Source of the DNA: Streptomyces sp. CB09001
GTDB lineage: Bacteria > Actinomycetota > Actinomycetes > Streptomycetales > Streptomycetaceae
Length of the DNA stretch: 64,000 nucleotides
Direction of reading: 5' to 3'
Assembly: GCF_003369795.1 (NCBI RefSeq)
Contig: NZ_CP026730.1
Coordinates: 7,245,001-7,309,000 of the forward strand
The stretch's first letter is position 1. Every line of letters starts with the position of its first letter. This document shows positions 24,414-32,105 of the stretch, piece after piece. The notes under the pieces were generated by a model. The model was not told where the DNA came from and did not search any database. It saw only the letters and a list, made by a program, of their open reading frames with translations. Made by a program: the position numbers and the translations under genes.

Positions 24414-25901
24414 CTATTCGGCGGCGACGGCGATGGACTCGCCGTCCACGTCGCGGATCGGCGCGGCACGGTCGGCGACGATCGCGTACAGCACCGCGGC
24501 GATGACGGCGCCGACGAACCAGGAGAACCCGGCCGCGGCGTGGAAGAAGGGCACGAGCGCGACGACGACCGCGATCGCGGCGGCGGGGACGAAGGCGGCG
24601 ACCGCCCGCGGGTTGTAGCCGCGCCGGTAGTGGTACTCGGCGCCCGCGTCCTCCGTGTAGAGGGCCGGCACGTTCACGCGGGACCGCCGCAGCAGCCAGT
24701 AGTCCGCCATGATCACCCCGAACAGGGGGCCGAGCAGCGCGCCGAGACCGCCGAGGAAGTAGTTCACGACGACCGGGCTGTTGTAGAGGTTCCAGGGCGT
24801 GATCACCAGGCCGAGGACCGCGCTCACCAGACCCGCGCGGCGGAAGTCGAGCCGGTGCGGGAAGAGGTCGACCAGGGCGTAGATCGGCGCGACGAAGTTG
24901 GCCAGCAGGTTCACCGCCACCGTGAGGGCGATGAGACACAGCGAGGCGACGGCCAGCAGGAACATGTTGGGGATGGTCCTGACGATGTCCGTCGGACTGG
25001 TGATCACGTGCCCGTCGAGGGTGAACTGGGCTCCGCTGAGCACCGCCACGATGACGGCGAAGAAGAGCATGTTCACCGGGATGCCGATCACGTTGCCCCG
25101 GACGATGGAGCGGCGGCTGCGCGCGGACCGGGTGAAGTCGCAGAAGTTCAGCACGAAGGTCCCGTAGATCACCACCCAGAGGGCGGCGGCCTGGAGCACC
25201 TGGAGCCACATCGCGCCGCCGGTGAGCGGATCGTCGACCGACACGGAGACCGACCCGTCGGCCCGGACGAACATCCACACCGCGAGGGCGCACATCGTCA
25301 GCAGGGTGGTGGGCGCGGCGAACGCCATGTACCGCCGGATCATCTGCATCCCGTAGCTGACGATGAGCACCTGGAGGGCCCACAGCGCGAGGAAGGTGAT
25401 CCAGCCGAGCGTCGACTGGCCGAGCAGGGAGTCCGTGTCCAGGGAGGCCAGGGAGGGGAACATGGCCACCAGGAGGGCGCTCAGCACGGCCGACGCGAGA
25501 TAGGTCTGGATACCAAACCAGGCGATGGCCACGGCCCCGCGCACGACGGCCGGGATCTTCGCTCCCCGGATGCCGAAGGCGATGCGGCTCATCACGGGGA
25601 ACGGGACGCCCGTCTTGTGGCCCATGAATCCGGAGAGCGTGAGCAGGAGGAAGAGCAGGACCGAGGCGAGCGCGAAGGCGGCGAGGATGCCCCACACGTT
25701 CAGCCCCAGGGCGAACAGGCCGATGGCGAAGGCGTAGTTGCCCAGGCTGTGCACGTCGTTGGCCCAGAGCGTGAAGACGTTGTAGGCGCCCCAGCGGCGG
25801 CCCTCCCGTTTCGTCGGGGCCAGGTCGTAGGTGTAGAGGCCGGAGCTGGTGGCGGTGCCGTCGGTCCGGGCGGACGGACGGCGGTCTTCCAGGGCAGTCA
25901 T
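24414..25901 (-). CDS. NCS1-family nucleobase/hydantoin/allantoin permease
   Basis: A 495-residue cytoplasmic-membrane transporter with about 12 hydrophobic segments and NCS1 hallmarks: the NVFTLWANDVHSLGNYAFA helix, the FGIQTYLASAVL segment and the NFCDFTRSARS loop. NCS1 carriers import purines, pyrimidines, hydantoins, allantoin or thiamine. It is the first gene of an operon with a hydantoin-racemase-like gene and an FCD-GntR regulator, so a cyclic ureide substrate is likely, though no hydantoinase gene is in the window. The start ATG 25901 has CAGGAG a few bases upstream. Confidence 0.9.
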   Translation of the reverse strand: MTALEDRRPSARTDGTATSSGLYTYDLAPTKREGRRWGAYNVFTLWANDVHSLGNYAFAIGLFALGLNVWGILAAFALASVLLFLLLTLSGFMGHKTGVPFPVMSRIAFGIRGAKIPAVVRGAVAIAWFGIQTYLASAVLSALLVAMFPSLASLDTDSLLGQSTLGWITFLALWALQVLIVSYGMQMIRRYMAFAAPTTLLTMCALAVWMFVRADGSVSVSVDDPLTGGAMWLQVLQAAALWVVIYGTFVLNFCDFTRSARSRRSIVRGNVIGIPVNMLFFAVIVAVLSGAQFTLDGHVITSPTDIVRTIPNMFLLAVASLCLIALTVAVNLLANFVAPIYALVDLFPHRLDFRRAGLVSAVLGLVITPWNLYNSPVVVNYFLGGLGALLGPLFGVIMADYWLLRRSRVNVPALYTEDAGAEYHYRRGYNPRAVAAFVPAAAIAVVVALVPFFHAAAGFSWFVGAVIAAVLYAIVADRAAPIRDVDGESIAVAAE

Positions 25902-25972
25902 ACGGGACTCCTGGGATCAGGTGCGGGGAGTTGGAGGGTTCCACAAAGCGGAAGCGGCTTTCCGGTGCACAG

Positions 25973-26002
25973 AACGTAGTTTTCGCCAAACCGCACCGTC
26001 AA
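25973..26002 (-). promoter_or_regulatory. Promoter TTGACG-N18-TACGTT of the NCS1 permease operon
   Basis: On the minus strand TTGACG (plus 25997-26002) and TACGTT (plus 25973-25978) are spaced by 18 bases and lie about 70 bases before the permease ATG. The neighbouring palindrome at 26015-26030 is just upstream. Confidence 0.5.
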
Positions 26003-26014
26003 GAGGTCTGCGGC

Positions 26015-26030
26015 AAATGGAATACCATTT
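26015..26030. promoter_or_regulatory. Palindrome AAATGG-N4-CCATTT (putative GntR operator)
   Basis: AAATGGAATACCATTT has perfect 6-base arms and resembles FCD-GntR sites (TGG-xATAC-CA). It lies 12 bases upstream of the permease -35 and 9 bases upstream of the -35 of the opposite GH43 gene, so it could affect both directions. The GntR protein at 22817-23467 is the candidate binder. Confidence 0.45.
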
Positions 26031-26039
26031 TTGGCCCTG

Positions 26040-26068
26040 TTGACAGGCCTGTGGGCCGTCCCTACCCT
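26040..26068 (+). promoter_or_regulatory. Promoter TTGACA-N17-TACCCT of the GH43 gene
   Basis: Consensus -35 TTGACA (26040-26045) with -10 TACCCT (26063-26068) at 17-base spacing. The expected start point near 26075 lies directly before the TTACATCGATGTAA operator, an arrangement typical of LacI repression. Confidence 0.6.
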
Positions 26069-26080
26069 GACGCCCCGTCA

Positions 26081-26094
26081 TTACATCGATGTAA
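26081..26094. promoter_or_regulatory. LacI-type operator TTACATCGATGTAA (GH43 gene)
   Basis: A perfect 14-base palindrome with a central CG, as LacI-family sites have. The same 12-base core TACATCGATGTA recurs at 28746-28757 between the lacI-type gene and the ABC operon. Together they tie the GH43 gene to that regulator. Confidence 0.75.
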
Positions 26095-26117
26095 AGGCCT
26101 CGGGAGAGGACCCCCAC

Positions 26118-27599
26118 GTGCTTCCCAGCCCCTCGCACCGTCTCCGCGCCCGCCTCGGCCCGCTCCTCGCCGCCCTTCTCGGGCTGGTCGTGAGCCTGCT
26201 TCCCGCGGTCACCACACCCGCGGCCGCGGCGGCGACCGCGTCCGCACCGCGTGCCCACGCCGCGGCGTCCGGCGCCTTCCGCAACCCCCTGAACAGCGGG
26301 CCCGACCCCTTCATGACGCACTGGAAGGGCGACTACTACCTCACCACCACCCAGGGCGGCAGCATCAGAATGTGGCGCTCCCCGTCGCTGGGCACCCTGC
26401 TCGCCGCGGACCCGGTCACCGTGTGGACCGACACCGACCCGTCCCGCAACCGCAACATCTGGGCCCCGGAGTTCTACCGGTTCGGCGACCACTGGTACCT
26501 CTACTACACGGCCGACGACGGCGTCGACGACCACCACCGGCTGTACGTCCTGGAGTCGGAGCGCGACGATCCCACCGGCCCCTACCACTTCAAGGCGAAG
26601 CTCGCCCCGCCCAACCACGCGGACGACTTCGCCATCGACGCGGGCATCCTCCGGCTCGGCGGGCGGCTCTACCTCGCCTACAGCGGCATCAACCAGTACC
26701 AGCACAACGGGCTCAACATCGCCCCGATGGCCAACCCGTACACCGTCTCCGGGAACGCGGTCGCGATCGACGCGGCGGGCGGCTGCCCCGAGGTGCGGGA
26801 GGGGCCCGAGTTCCTCTACCGGAGCGGCCGGGTCTGGATGACGTACTCCACCTGCGACACGGGCAAGCCGGACTACCAGGTCTGGATGATGTCGATGCCG
26901 CTGGACGCCGACCCGCTGGTGCCGGGCAACTGGCACCAGCACCAGGGCCCGGTGTTCTCCCGGGCCGACGACCGGGGCGTCTTCGGGCCGGGCCACCACG
27001 CCTTCTTCACGTCGCCCGACGGCACCGAGGACTGGATCGTCTACCACGCCAAGACCACGTCGGTGAACACCTACACCAACCGCACCACCCGGGCGCAGAA
27101 GTTCACCTGGCGGGCCGACGGCACCCCCGACTTCGGCCGGCCGCTGGCCATGGGCGCCACCCATGACCTGCCCTCCGGCGATCCCGGCTCGGGCAACCAC
27201 TGGATCAACGACGACGGCCGCTCCAGCGGCACCGGGAGCGTCACCTACACCGGCGCCTGGAACTCCGGCACCGGCTGCGCCACGCAGTGCTTCTGGAGCG
27301 ACGACCACTGGAGCGACCGGGCCGGTGCCACGGCCACCTTCTCCTTCACCGGCACCCGGATCGCGCTGCTCTCCGTCAAGGACACCGGCAACGGCTACGC
27401 GGCCGTCAGCATCGACGGCGGTCCCGAGCAGCGGGTGGACTTCCACCATTCGATCCGCGTCGGTGAGGCGGTGCAGTACGTCAGCCCACGGCTCGCGAAC
27501 GGCGGCCACACCCTGCGGATCCGGGTGACGGGAGAGCACAACCCCCAGTCCGGCGCGTCCTTCGTCAGCGTCGACCGGGCCGAGGTCTACACGGACTGA
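26118..27599 (+). CDS. Secreted GH43 glycoside hydrolase (arabinosidase/arabinanase-like)
   Basis: A 493-residue secreted enzyme with an export signal (residues about 1-45). A five-bladed GH43 propeller carries candidate catalytic residues Asp63 (SGPDPF), Asp174 (FAIDAGIL) and Glu228 (VREGPEF). A C-terminal beta domain of about 130 residues (VTYTGAWNSGTGCATQCFW...) may bind carbohydrate. GTG 26118 is chosen because AGAGGA lies 7 bases upstream. By family the substrate would be arabinose- or xylose-containing polymers. Its operator is shared with the LacI/ABC/GH2 cluster, so its products are probably imported by that transporter. Confidence 0.87.
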   Translation: MLPSPSHRLRARLGPLLAALLGLVVSLLPAVTTPAAAAATASAPRAHAAASGAFRNPLNSGPDPFMTHWKGDYYLTTTQGGSIRMWRSPSLGTLLAADPVTVWTDTDPSRNRNIWAPEFYRFGDHWYLYYTADDGVDDHHRLYVLESERDDPTGPYHFKAKLAPPNHADDFAIDAGILRLGGRLYLAYSGINQYQHNGLNIAPMANPYTVSGNAVAIDAAGGCPEVREGPEFLYRSGRVWMTYSTCDTGKPDYQVWMMSMPLDADPLVPGNWHQHQGPVFSRADDRGVFGPGHHAFFTSPDGTEDWIVYHAKTTSVNTYTNRTTRAQKFTWRADGTPDFGRPLAMGATHDLPSGDPGSGNHWINDDGRSSGTGSVTYTGAWNSGTGCATQCFWSDDHWSDRAGATATFSFTGTRIALLSVKDTGNGYAAVSIDGGPEQRVDFHHSIRVGEAVQYVSPRLANGGHTLRIRVTGEHNPQSGASFVSVDRAEVYTD

Positions 27600-27602
27600 A
27601 CG

Positions 27603-28646
27603 TCAGCGCCGCTCGTGGCCCTCCGTGCTCTCCCGCAGGACGAGACGGTGGGCCACGATGCGGTCCTGGGGTGCCTGCACCCCCGACACGGCACCGTCCG
27701 GCGCCGTCGCCTCCTCGATGCGGTGCTGGAGCAGTTGCACGGCGACCTTGGCCACCGCCGCCTTGTCCGGCGCCACCGTGCTCAGCGTCGGGACGCTGAA
27801 CCGACCGCCCTCCACGTCGTCGAAGCCGATCACGGCGACGTCCTCGGGCACCGACACCCCGTGCTCGTGCAGGGCGCGCAGCGCGCCCAGCGCCAACTGG
27901 TCGTTGAGGCAGAGCAGCGCGTCCGGCCGGGCGCCCCGTGCGAGCGCCCGCGCCACGGCCCGGGCGCCGTCGGGCATCCGGAAGGAGCCGACGGGCAGCA
28001 GAGCGGCCGGATCGTAGGCGATGCCCGCCTCCGCCAGGGCGGCACGGTAGCCCCGGGTGCGGGCCTGCGCCGTTCCCAGACCCGAGTCGTCGCGCCCTCC
28101 GACGGCGAGGACGGTGCGCCGCCCCAGCCCGATCAGATGGCGGGTCGCCTCGCGTGCGGCCCTCTCGTTGTCGATGGCCACATGGTCGGCGCCCTCCTCC
28201 AGCAGCTCCCCGAGCAGCACCGTGGGCGGGAAGCCCGTACGGTCCCGCAGGTCGTCGGCGGTCAGCGCCAGCGGGCTGAGGATGATCCCGTCCACGAAGG
28301 TGGACCCGAACCCGGCCAGCGCCGCCAGCTCGTGGTCGCGGTCCGCCCCGGACTGGTGGATCAGCACCGTCAGAGACCGCTCCTCGGCCTCGCGGATGAC
28401 ATGCCGGGCCAGCTCCGCGAAGTACGGTATGTCCAGTTCCGGGACGACGAGCGCGATGATGCCGGTTCTGCCCTTGCGCAGATGACGGCCCGCCAGGTTG
28501 ACCCGGTAGCCGAGGTGTTCGATGGCCTCGCGCACCACCCGCCTGGTCCGGTCGGAGACATGGGCGTAGTCGTTGATGACATTGGACACCGTCTTCTCCG
28601 AAACGCCCGCATGACGTGCGACGTCCTTGATCCTGGGCCGTGCCAC
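27603..28646 (-). CDS. LacI-family repressor of the GH43/ABC/GH2 cluster
   Basis: A 347-residue protein with the LacI helix-turn-helix and hinge (IKDVARHAGVSEKTVSNVINDY, then LAGRHLRKGRTGII) and a periplasmic-binding-protein-like sugar domain with FDDVEGGRFSVPTLSTV. It is divergent from the ABC operon across a 154-base region holding the palindrome TACATCGATGTA, and it is convergent with the GH43 gene by 4 bases. It probably represses all three transcripts, including its own, until a sugar binds. Confidence 0.93.
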   Translation of the reverse strand: MARPRIKDVARHAGVSEKTVSNVINDYAHVSDRTRRVVREAIEHLGYRVNLAGRHLRKGRTGIIALVVPELDIPYFAELARHVIREAEERSLTVLIHQSGADRDHELAALAGFGSTFVDGIILSPLALTADDLRDRTGFPPTVLLGELLEEGADHVAIDNERAAREATRHLIGLGRRTVLAVGGRDDSGLGTAQARTRGYRAALAEAGIAYDPAALLPVGSFRMPDGARAVARALARGARPDALLCLNDQLALGALRALHEHGVSVPEDVAVIGFDDVEGGRFSVPTLSTVAPDKAAVAKVAVQLLQHRIEEATAPDGAVSGVQAPQDRIVAHRLVLRESTEGHERR

Positions 28647-28730
28647 CGAGACCTCCCTGCCTCTTTCGCGCTGCCCGAGTCTATGTCCCGGCGCGGGGAG
28701 GGCTTCGGCGCAGGTCCACTTCCGTTCAGC

Positions 28731-28761
28731 TCTTTACAGCCAATGTACATCGATGTAAAAA
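28731..28761. promoter_or_regulatory. Overlapping divergent promoters of lacI-type gene and ABC operon
   Basis: Plus strand: TTTACA (28733-28738), 17 bases, TAAAAA (28756-28761). Minus strand: TTTACA (plus 28754-28759), 17 bases, TAAAGA (plus 28731-28736). The two promoters occupy the same 31 bases back to back, and the operator core fills their common spacer, so one bound repressor would shut both. Confidence 0.55.
28746..28757. promoter_or_regulatory. LacI-type operator TACATCGATGTA (lacI/ABC intergenic)
   Basis: A perfect 12-base palindrome identical to the core of the site at 26081-26094. It lies in the spacer of both divergent promoters. Confidence 0.75.
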
Positions 28762-28800
28762 CAAGCCACCGCATGAGCTCCGGCCGTCGAAAGGTCCGCG

Positions 28801-30174
28801 ATGAGTTCCCGTTTGCCCGCCCAGGGGGTGCCGGCCGTGTCCGACCCGGTCCGCCGCCCCAGCCGCCGCCGGATACTGCGTCACGCCGTGGCAGGGGCGG
28901 GAGCCCTGCTCGCCGCGGGCCCGCTGTCCGGCTGCGCGTCACCGGCCTCGGCCTCCGGGGCGTCCGCGCTGAGCGTCTGGGACCTCTTCCAGGGCGGCGA
29001 CGGCATGCTCATGGACGACATGATCGAGGCCGTGTCCAAGGGGGCCGGGGGAGCCGAGGGCTTCGAGATCGACCGGACGATCCTGGACTGGGGCCCGTCC
29101 TACTACACCAAGCTCGCCATGTCCGCGGCCGGCGGCCGGGCCTCCGACGTGGCTGCCATGCACCTGTCCCGGTTGGCGGGCTACGCCCCCGGCGGTCTGG
29201 TGGACGCCTTCGACCTGGACCTGCTCGCCGAGTACGGCGTCACGGAGAAGGACTTCACCCCGGCCGTGTGGTCACGCACCCGGCACGAGGGGACCGTCTA
29301 CGCGATCCCGCTGGACGTCCACCCCTTCATCGTGTTCTACGACAAGAAGGCGGCGGAGAAGGCCGGACTCCTGGACACCGCCGGCGAACTGGCCCCCATG
29401 GGGTCCCCCGAGGCCCTGCTGGAAGCGGGCAAGGCCCTCGCCGAGGCGACCGGCGAGTCGGGCATCCTGTTCGGCCACGTCACCGACACGGCCCAGAACT
29501 GGCGCCTGTTCGCCGGGCTCTACGCGCAGACCGGCGCCGCCTTCGACCTGCCGGACGGCGGCCCCCCGAAGATCGACGTCGATGCCGCCGTACGCGTCGT
29601 CACCCTCATGACGCGGCTCTTCGACGGGAAGACCAACCCCAACAACCTGGACTACAACGGCGCGCTGGCCGCCTTCAGCAGCGGACGCGGCGGCATGGCG
29701 ATGCTCGGCGAGTGGGAGCTGCCGACGCTGAAGAAGTCCGGCATGGAGCTGGGCGCCGCGCCGTTCCCGCAGGTCTTCGAGAAGCCGGCCGTCTACACCG
29801 ACAGCCACAGCTTCGTCCTCCCGCACCAGGACAGCCCCGACCCGGCCCGGCGCCGCGAGGCCCACCGGTACGTCGCGCGGATACTCAGGCAGAGCCTCAC
29901 CTGGGCGAGCGCCGGACACATCCCCGCCTACCAGCCCGTCCTCGCGGAGCCCGAGTACGCGGCACTCGACCCCCAGTCCTCCTACGCCGACGCCGCCGAG
30001 GTGGCGGTGCTCGACCCGCCCAACTGGTTCGCGGGCGCCGGTTCCAACTTCCAGAACCGGATGTGCCAGCCGCTCCAGTCGGCGCTGCTGGGCGACACCA
30101 CCCCCGAGAAGGCGGTGCGGCAGATGGTCCGCGAGGCGGACACGCTGCTGCGGCAGCCCAACCCGGTGGCCTGA
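28801..30174 (+). CDS. Sugar-binding lipoprotein with Tat-type signal
   Basis: A 457-residue family-1 solute-binding protein. The N-terminus holds SRRRILRH, a twin-arginine motif, followed by a hydrophobic stretch and the lipobox LSGCAS, so it is probably Tat-exported and lipidated. Later it shows the usual DVHPFIVFYDKKAAEKAGL and DSHSFVLP segments. AAAGG precedes ATG 28801. It is the first gene of an ABC operon with two permeases and a cytoplasmic GH2 enzyme; the ligand is probably an oligosaccharide released by the secreted GH43. Confidence 0.92.
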   Translation: MSSRLPAQGVPAVSDPVRRPSRRRILRHAVAGAGALLAAGPLSGCASPASASGASALSVWDLFQGGDGMLMDDMIEAVSKGAGGAEGFEIDRTILDWGPSYYTKLAMSAAGGRASDVAAMHLSRLAGYAPGGLVDAFDLDLLAEYGVTEKDFTPAVWSRTRHEGTVYAIPLDVHPFIVFYDKKAAEKAGLLDTAGELAPMGSPEALLEAGKALAEATGESGILFGHVTDTAQNWRLFAGLYAQTGAAFDLPDGGPPKIDVDAAVRVVTLMTRLFDGKTNPNNLDYNGALAAFSSGRGGMAMLGEWELPTLKKSGMELGAAPFPQVFEKPAVYTDSHSFVLPHQDSPDPARRREAHRYVARILRQSLTWASAGHIPAYQPVLAEPEYAALDPQSSYADAAEVAVLDPPNWFAGAGSNFQNRMCQPLQSALLGDTTPEKAVRQMVREADTLLRQPNPVA

Positions 30175-30195
30175 CCAGCGAAAGGAGTGACCGAC

Positions 30196-31137
30196 GTGAC
30201 CACCACCGCACCACTCGGCGCCGAGGAACGGACCGCCCCGCCCGCTGTTCCCCCGGGCGGCCGCCGCTCCGTCCTCGGCCGCATACGCACCGGCAACGGG
30301 CTCGTGTTCGTCCTGCCGTTCCTGCTCGTGTTCGGCCTCTTCATGGTCTGGCCGATCGTGCAGGGGCTCTGGATGAGCTTCACCGACAGCTCGCTCGCCC
30401 TGCGCGACACGAGCTTCGTCGGCTTCGACAACTACACCGAGGCCTTCGGCGACCCGGACGTGTGGAGCAGCCTCGGCAACACCGTCTTCTTCACCGTCGT
30501 CTCCAGCGTCCCGCTGGTGCTGGTGGCGCTCGCGATGGCCCTGCTGGTGCACAGCGGACTCGCCGGGCAGTGGGCGTGGCGCCTGTCGTTCTTCGCGCCC
30601 TACCTGCTGCCCGTGACCGTCGTGACCATGATCTGGACCTGGCTCTACCAGCCCGAACTGGGCATGGCCAACCAGCTCCTGGACACCCTCGGCATGGCGC
30701 CGGTCGGCTGGCTGTCCGACGAGTCCGTCGCCATGTGGTCGGTGGCCGCCCTCACCGTCTGGTGGACGGTCGGCTTCAACTTCCTGCTCTACCTCGCGGC
30801 TCTCCAGTCCCTGCCCACCACCTTCGACGAGGCGGCGGCCCTCGACGGGGCCGGCGCCTGGCGCCGCCTGTGGTCCATCACCCTGCCCCAACTGCGCAGG
30901 ACCACGGGCCTGGTGGCCATGCTCCAGGTGCTGGCCTCCCTCAAGGTGTTCGACCAGATCTACATCCTCACCAAGGGCGGGCCCAACGGCTCCACCCGGC
31001 CGGTCCTCGAGTACGTCTACGACGTCGGCTTCACCGGCTACCGCCTCGGCTACGCCTCCGCGGTCTCGTACCTCTTCTTCGCCCTGATCGTCCTCGTCTC
31101 GCTCGTGCAGCTCCGCCTCTTCCGCCGGGAGGACTGA
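30196..31137 (+). CDS. Sugar ABC importer permease (MalF type)
   Basis: A 313-residue permease with six membrane segments and the EAA loop DEAAALDGAGAWRRLWSITLPQL. GTG 30196 has AAAGGAG eight bases upstream; GTG 30187 is inside that ribosome site and is rejected. It is co-transcribed with the binding protein (22-base gap) and the second permease (2-base gap). Confidence 0.93.
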   Translation: MTTTAPLGAEERTAPPAVPPGGRRSVLGRIRTGNGLVFVLPFLLVFGLFMVWPIVQGLWMSFTDSSLALRDTSFVGFDNYTEAFGDPDVWSSLGNTVFFTVVSSVPLVLVALAMALLVHSGLAGQWAWRLSFFAPYLLPVTVVTMIWTWLYQPELGMANQLLDTLGMAPVGWLSDESVAMWSVAALTVWWTVGFNFLLYLAALQSLPTTFDEAAALDGAGAWRRLWSITLPQLRRTTGLVAMLQVLASLKVFDQIYILTKGGPNGSTRPVLEYVYDVGFTGYRLGYASAVSYLFFALIVLVSLVQLRLFRRED

Positions 31138-31139
31138 CC

Positions 31140-32039
31140 GTGTCCGCAACCGCCACCACCCTCCGCCCCCGGCGCCGTCCACCCCGCGAAGCGGCCGGCT
31201 CGCCCCTGCTCCTCGGCCACGGAAAGCTGCCCCGCGTCCTGGCCGGGACCGCGCTCGTCGTCCTCGCCGTCCTCTGGCTGCTGCCGTTCGTCTGGGCGGT
31301 CATCACCTCGGTGCAGAGCGAGGAGGACATCAACACCACGGGGCTGTCCCCGTTCAAGGGCGCCTTCACCCTGGACGCCTACCAGCAGATACTGGAACGC
31401 GGCAACGTCACCGTCTGGGCCTTCAACAGCTTCCTGATCTCGGCTCTGGTCACGTTGATCACCGTGGCGGTGTCCACCCTCGCCGCGTACGGCTTCTCCC
31501 GCGGCACCTTCCGCGGCCGCCGGGGGCTGCTCGGTGTCACCGTCGCTGCCATCATGGTCCCGCCGCAACTGCTCGTGGTGCCGCTGTTCGACCAGATGAC
31601 CCTGTTCAACCTGGTCGACACCTATGCGGCGGTCATCCTGCCCCAGGTCGTCGCACCGATGATGGTCTTCATCCTCAAGCGGTTCTTCGACGCCGTCCCG
31701 AGGGAACTGGAGGAGGCGGCCCGCATCGACGGCGCCTCCGAGTTCCGGGTCTTCCGGTCGATCGTGCTGCCGCTCTCCCGGCCGATCGTGGCCGCGGTGG
31801 CGATCTTCGTCTTCATCGGCGCCTGGAACAACTTCATGTGGCCGTTCATCGTCACCAACGACCCCGACCTGATGACCCTCCCGGTGGGCCTGGCCACGGT
31901 GAAGGACGCCTACGGCATCCAGTACGCGCAGTCCATGGCCTCCGCCCTGCTGGCCGCGCTGCCGCTGATCGTCGTCTTCCTCCTCTTCCAGCGCCGCATC
32001 GTCAACTCCGTCGCCACCACCGGCCTCGGCGGTTCCTGA
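31140..32039 (+). CDS. Sugar ABC importer permease (MalG type)
   Basis: A 299-residue permease with six membrane segments and the EAA loop LEEAARIDGASEFRVFRSIVLPLS. GTG 31140 follows the previous stop by 2 bases and has GGAGG seven bases upstream. No ATPase gene is nearby, so a shared MsiK-like ATPase is expected. It is followed by the GH2 gene. Confidence 0.93.
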   Translation: MSATATTLRPRRRPPREAAGSPLLLGHGKLPRVLAGTALVVLAVLWLLPFVWAVITSVQSEEDINTTGLSPFKGAFTLDAYQQILERGNVTVWAFNSFLISALVTLITVAVSTLAAYGFSRGTFRGRRGLLGVTVAAIMVPPQLLVVPLFDQMTLFNLVDTYAAVILPQVVAPMMVFILKRFFDAVPRELEEAARIDGASEFRVFRSIVLPLSRPIVAAVAIFVFIGAWNNFMWPFIVTNDPDLMTLPVGLATVKDAYGIQYAQSMASALLAALPLIVVFLLFQRRIVNSVATTGLGGS

Positions 32040-32105
32040 CCCTTCACAGCTGTACCCACGGGCTCGGCGTTCGCGCGCCCGGCCCACCGATCGACTGGAG
32101 CATGT

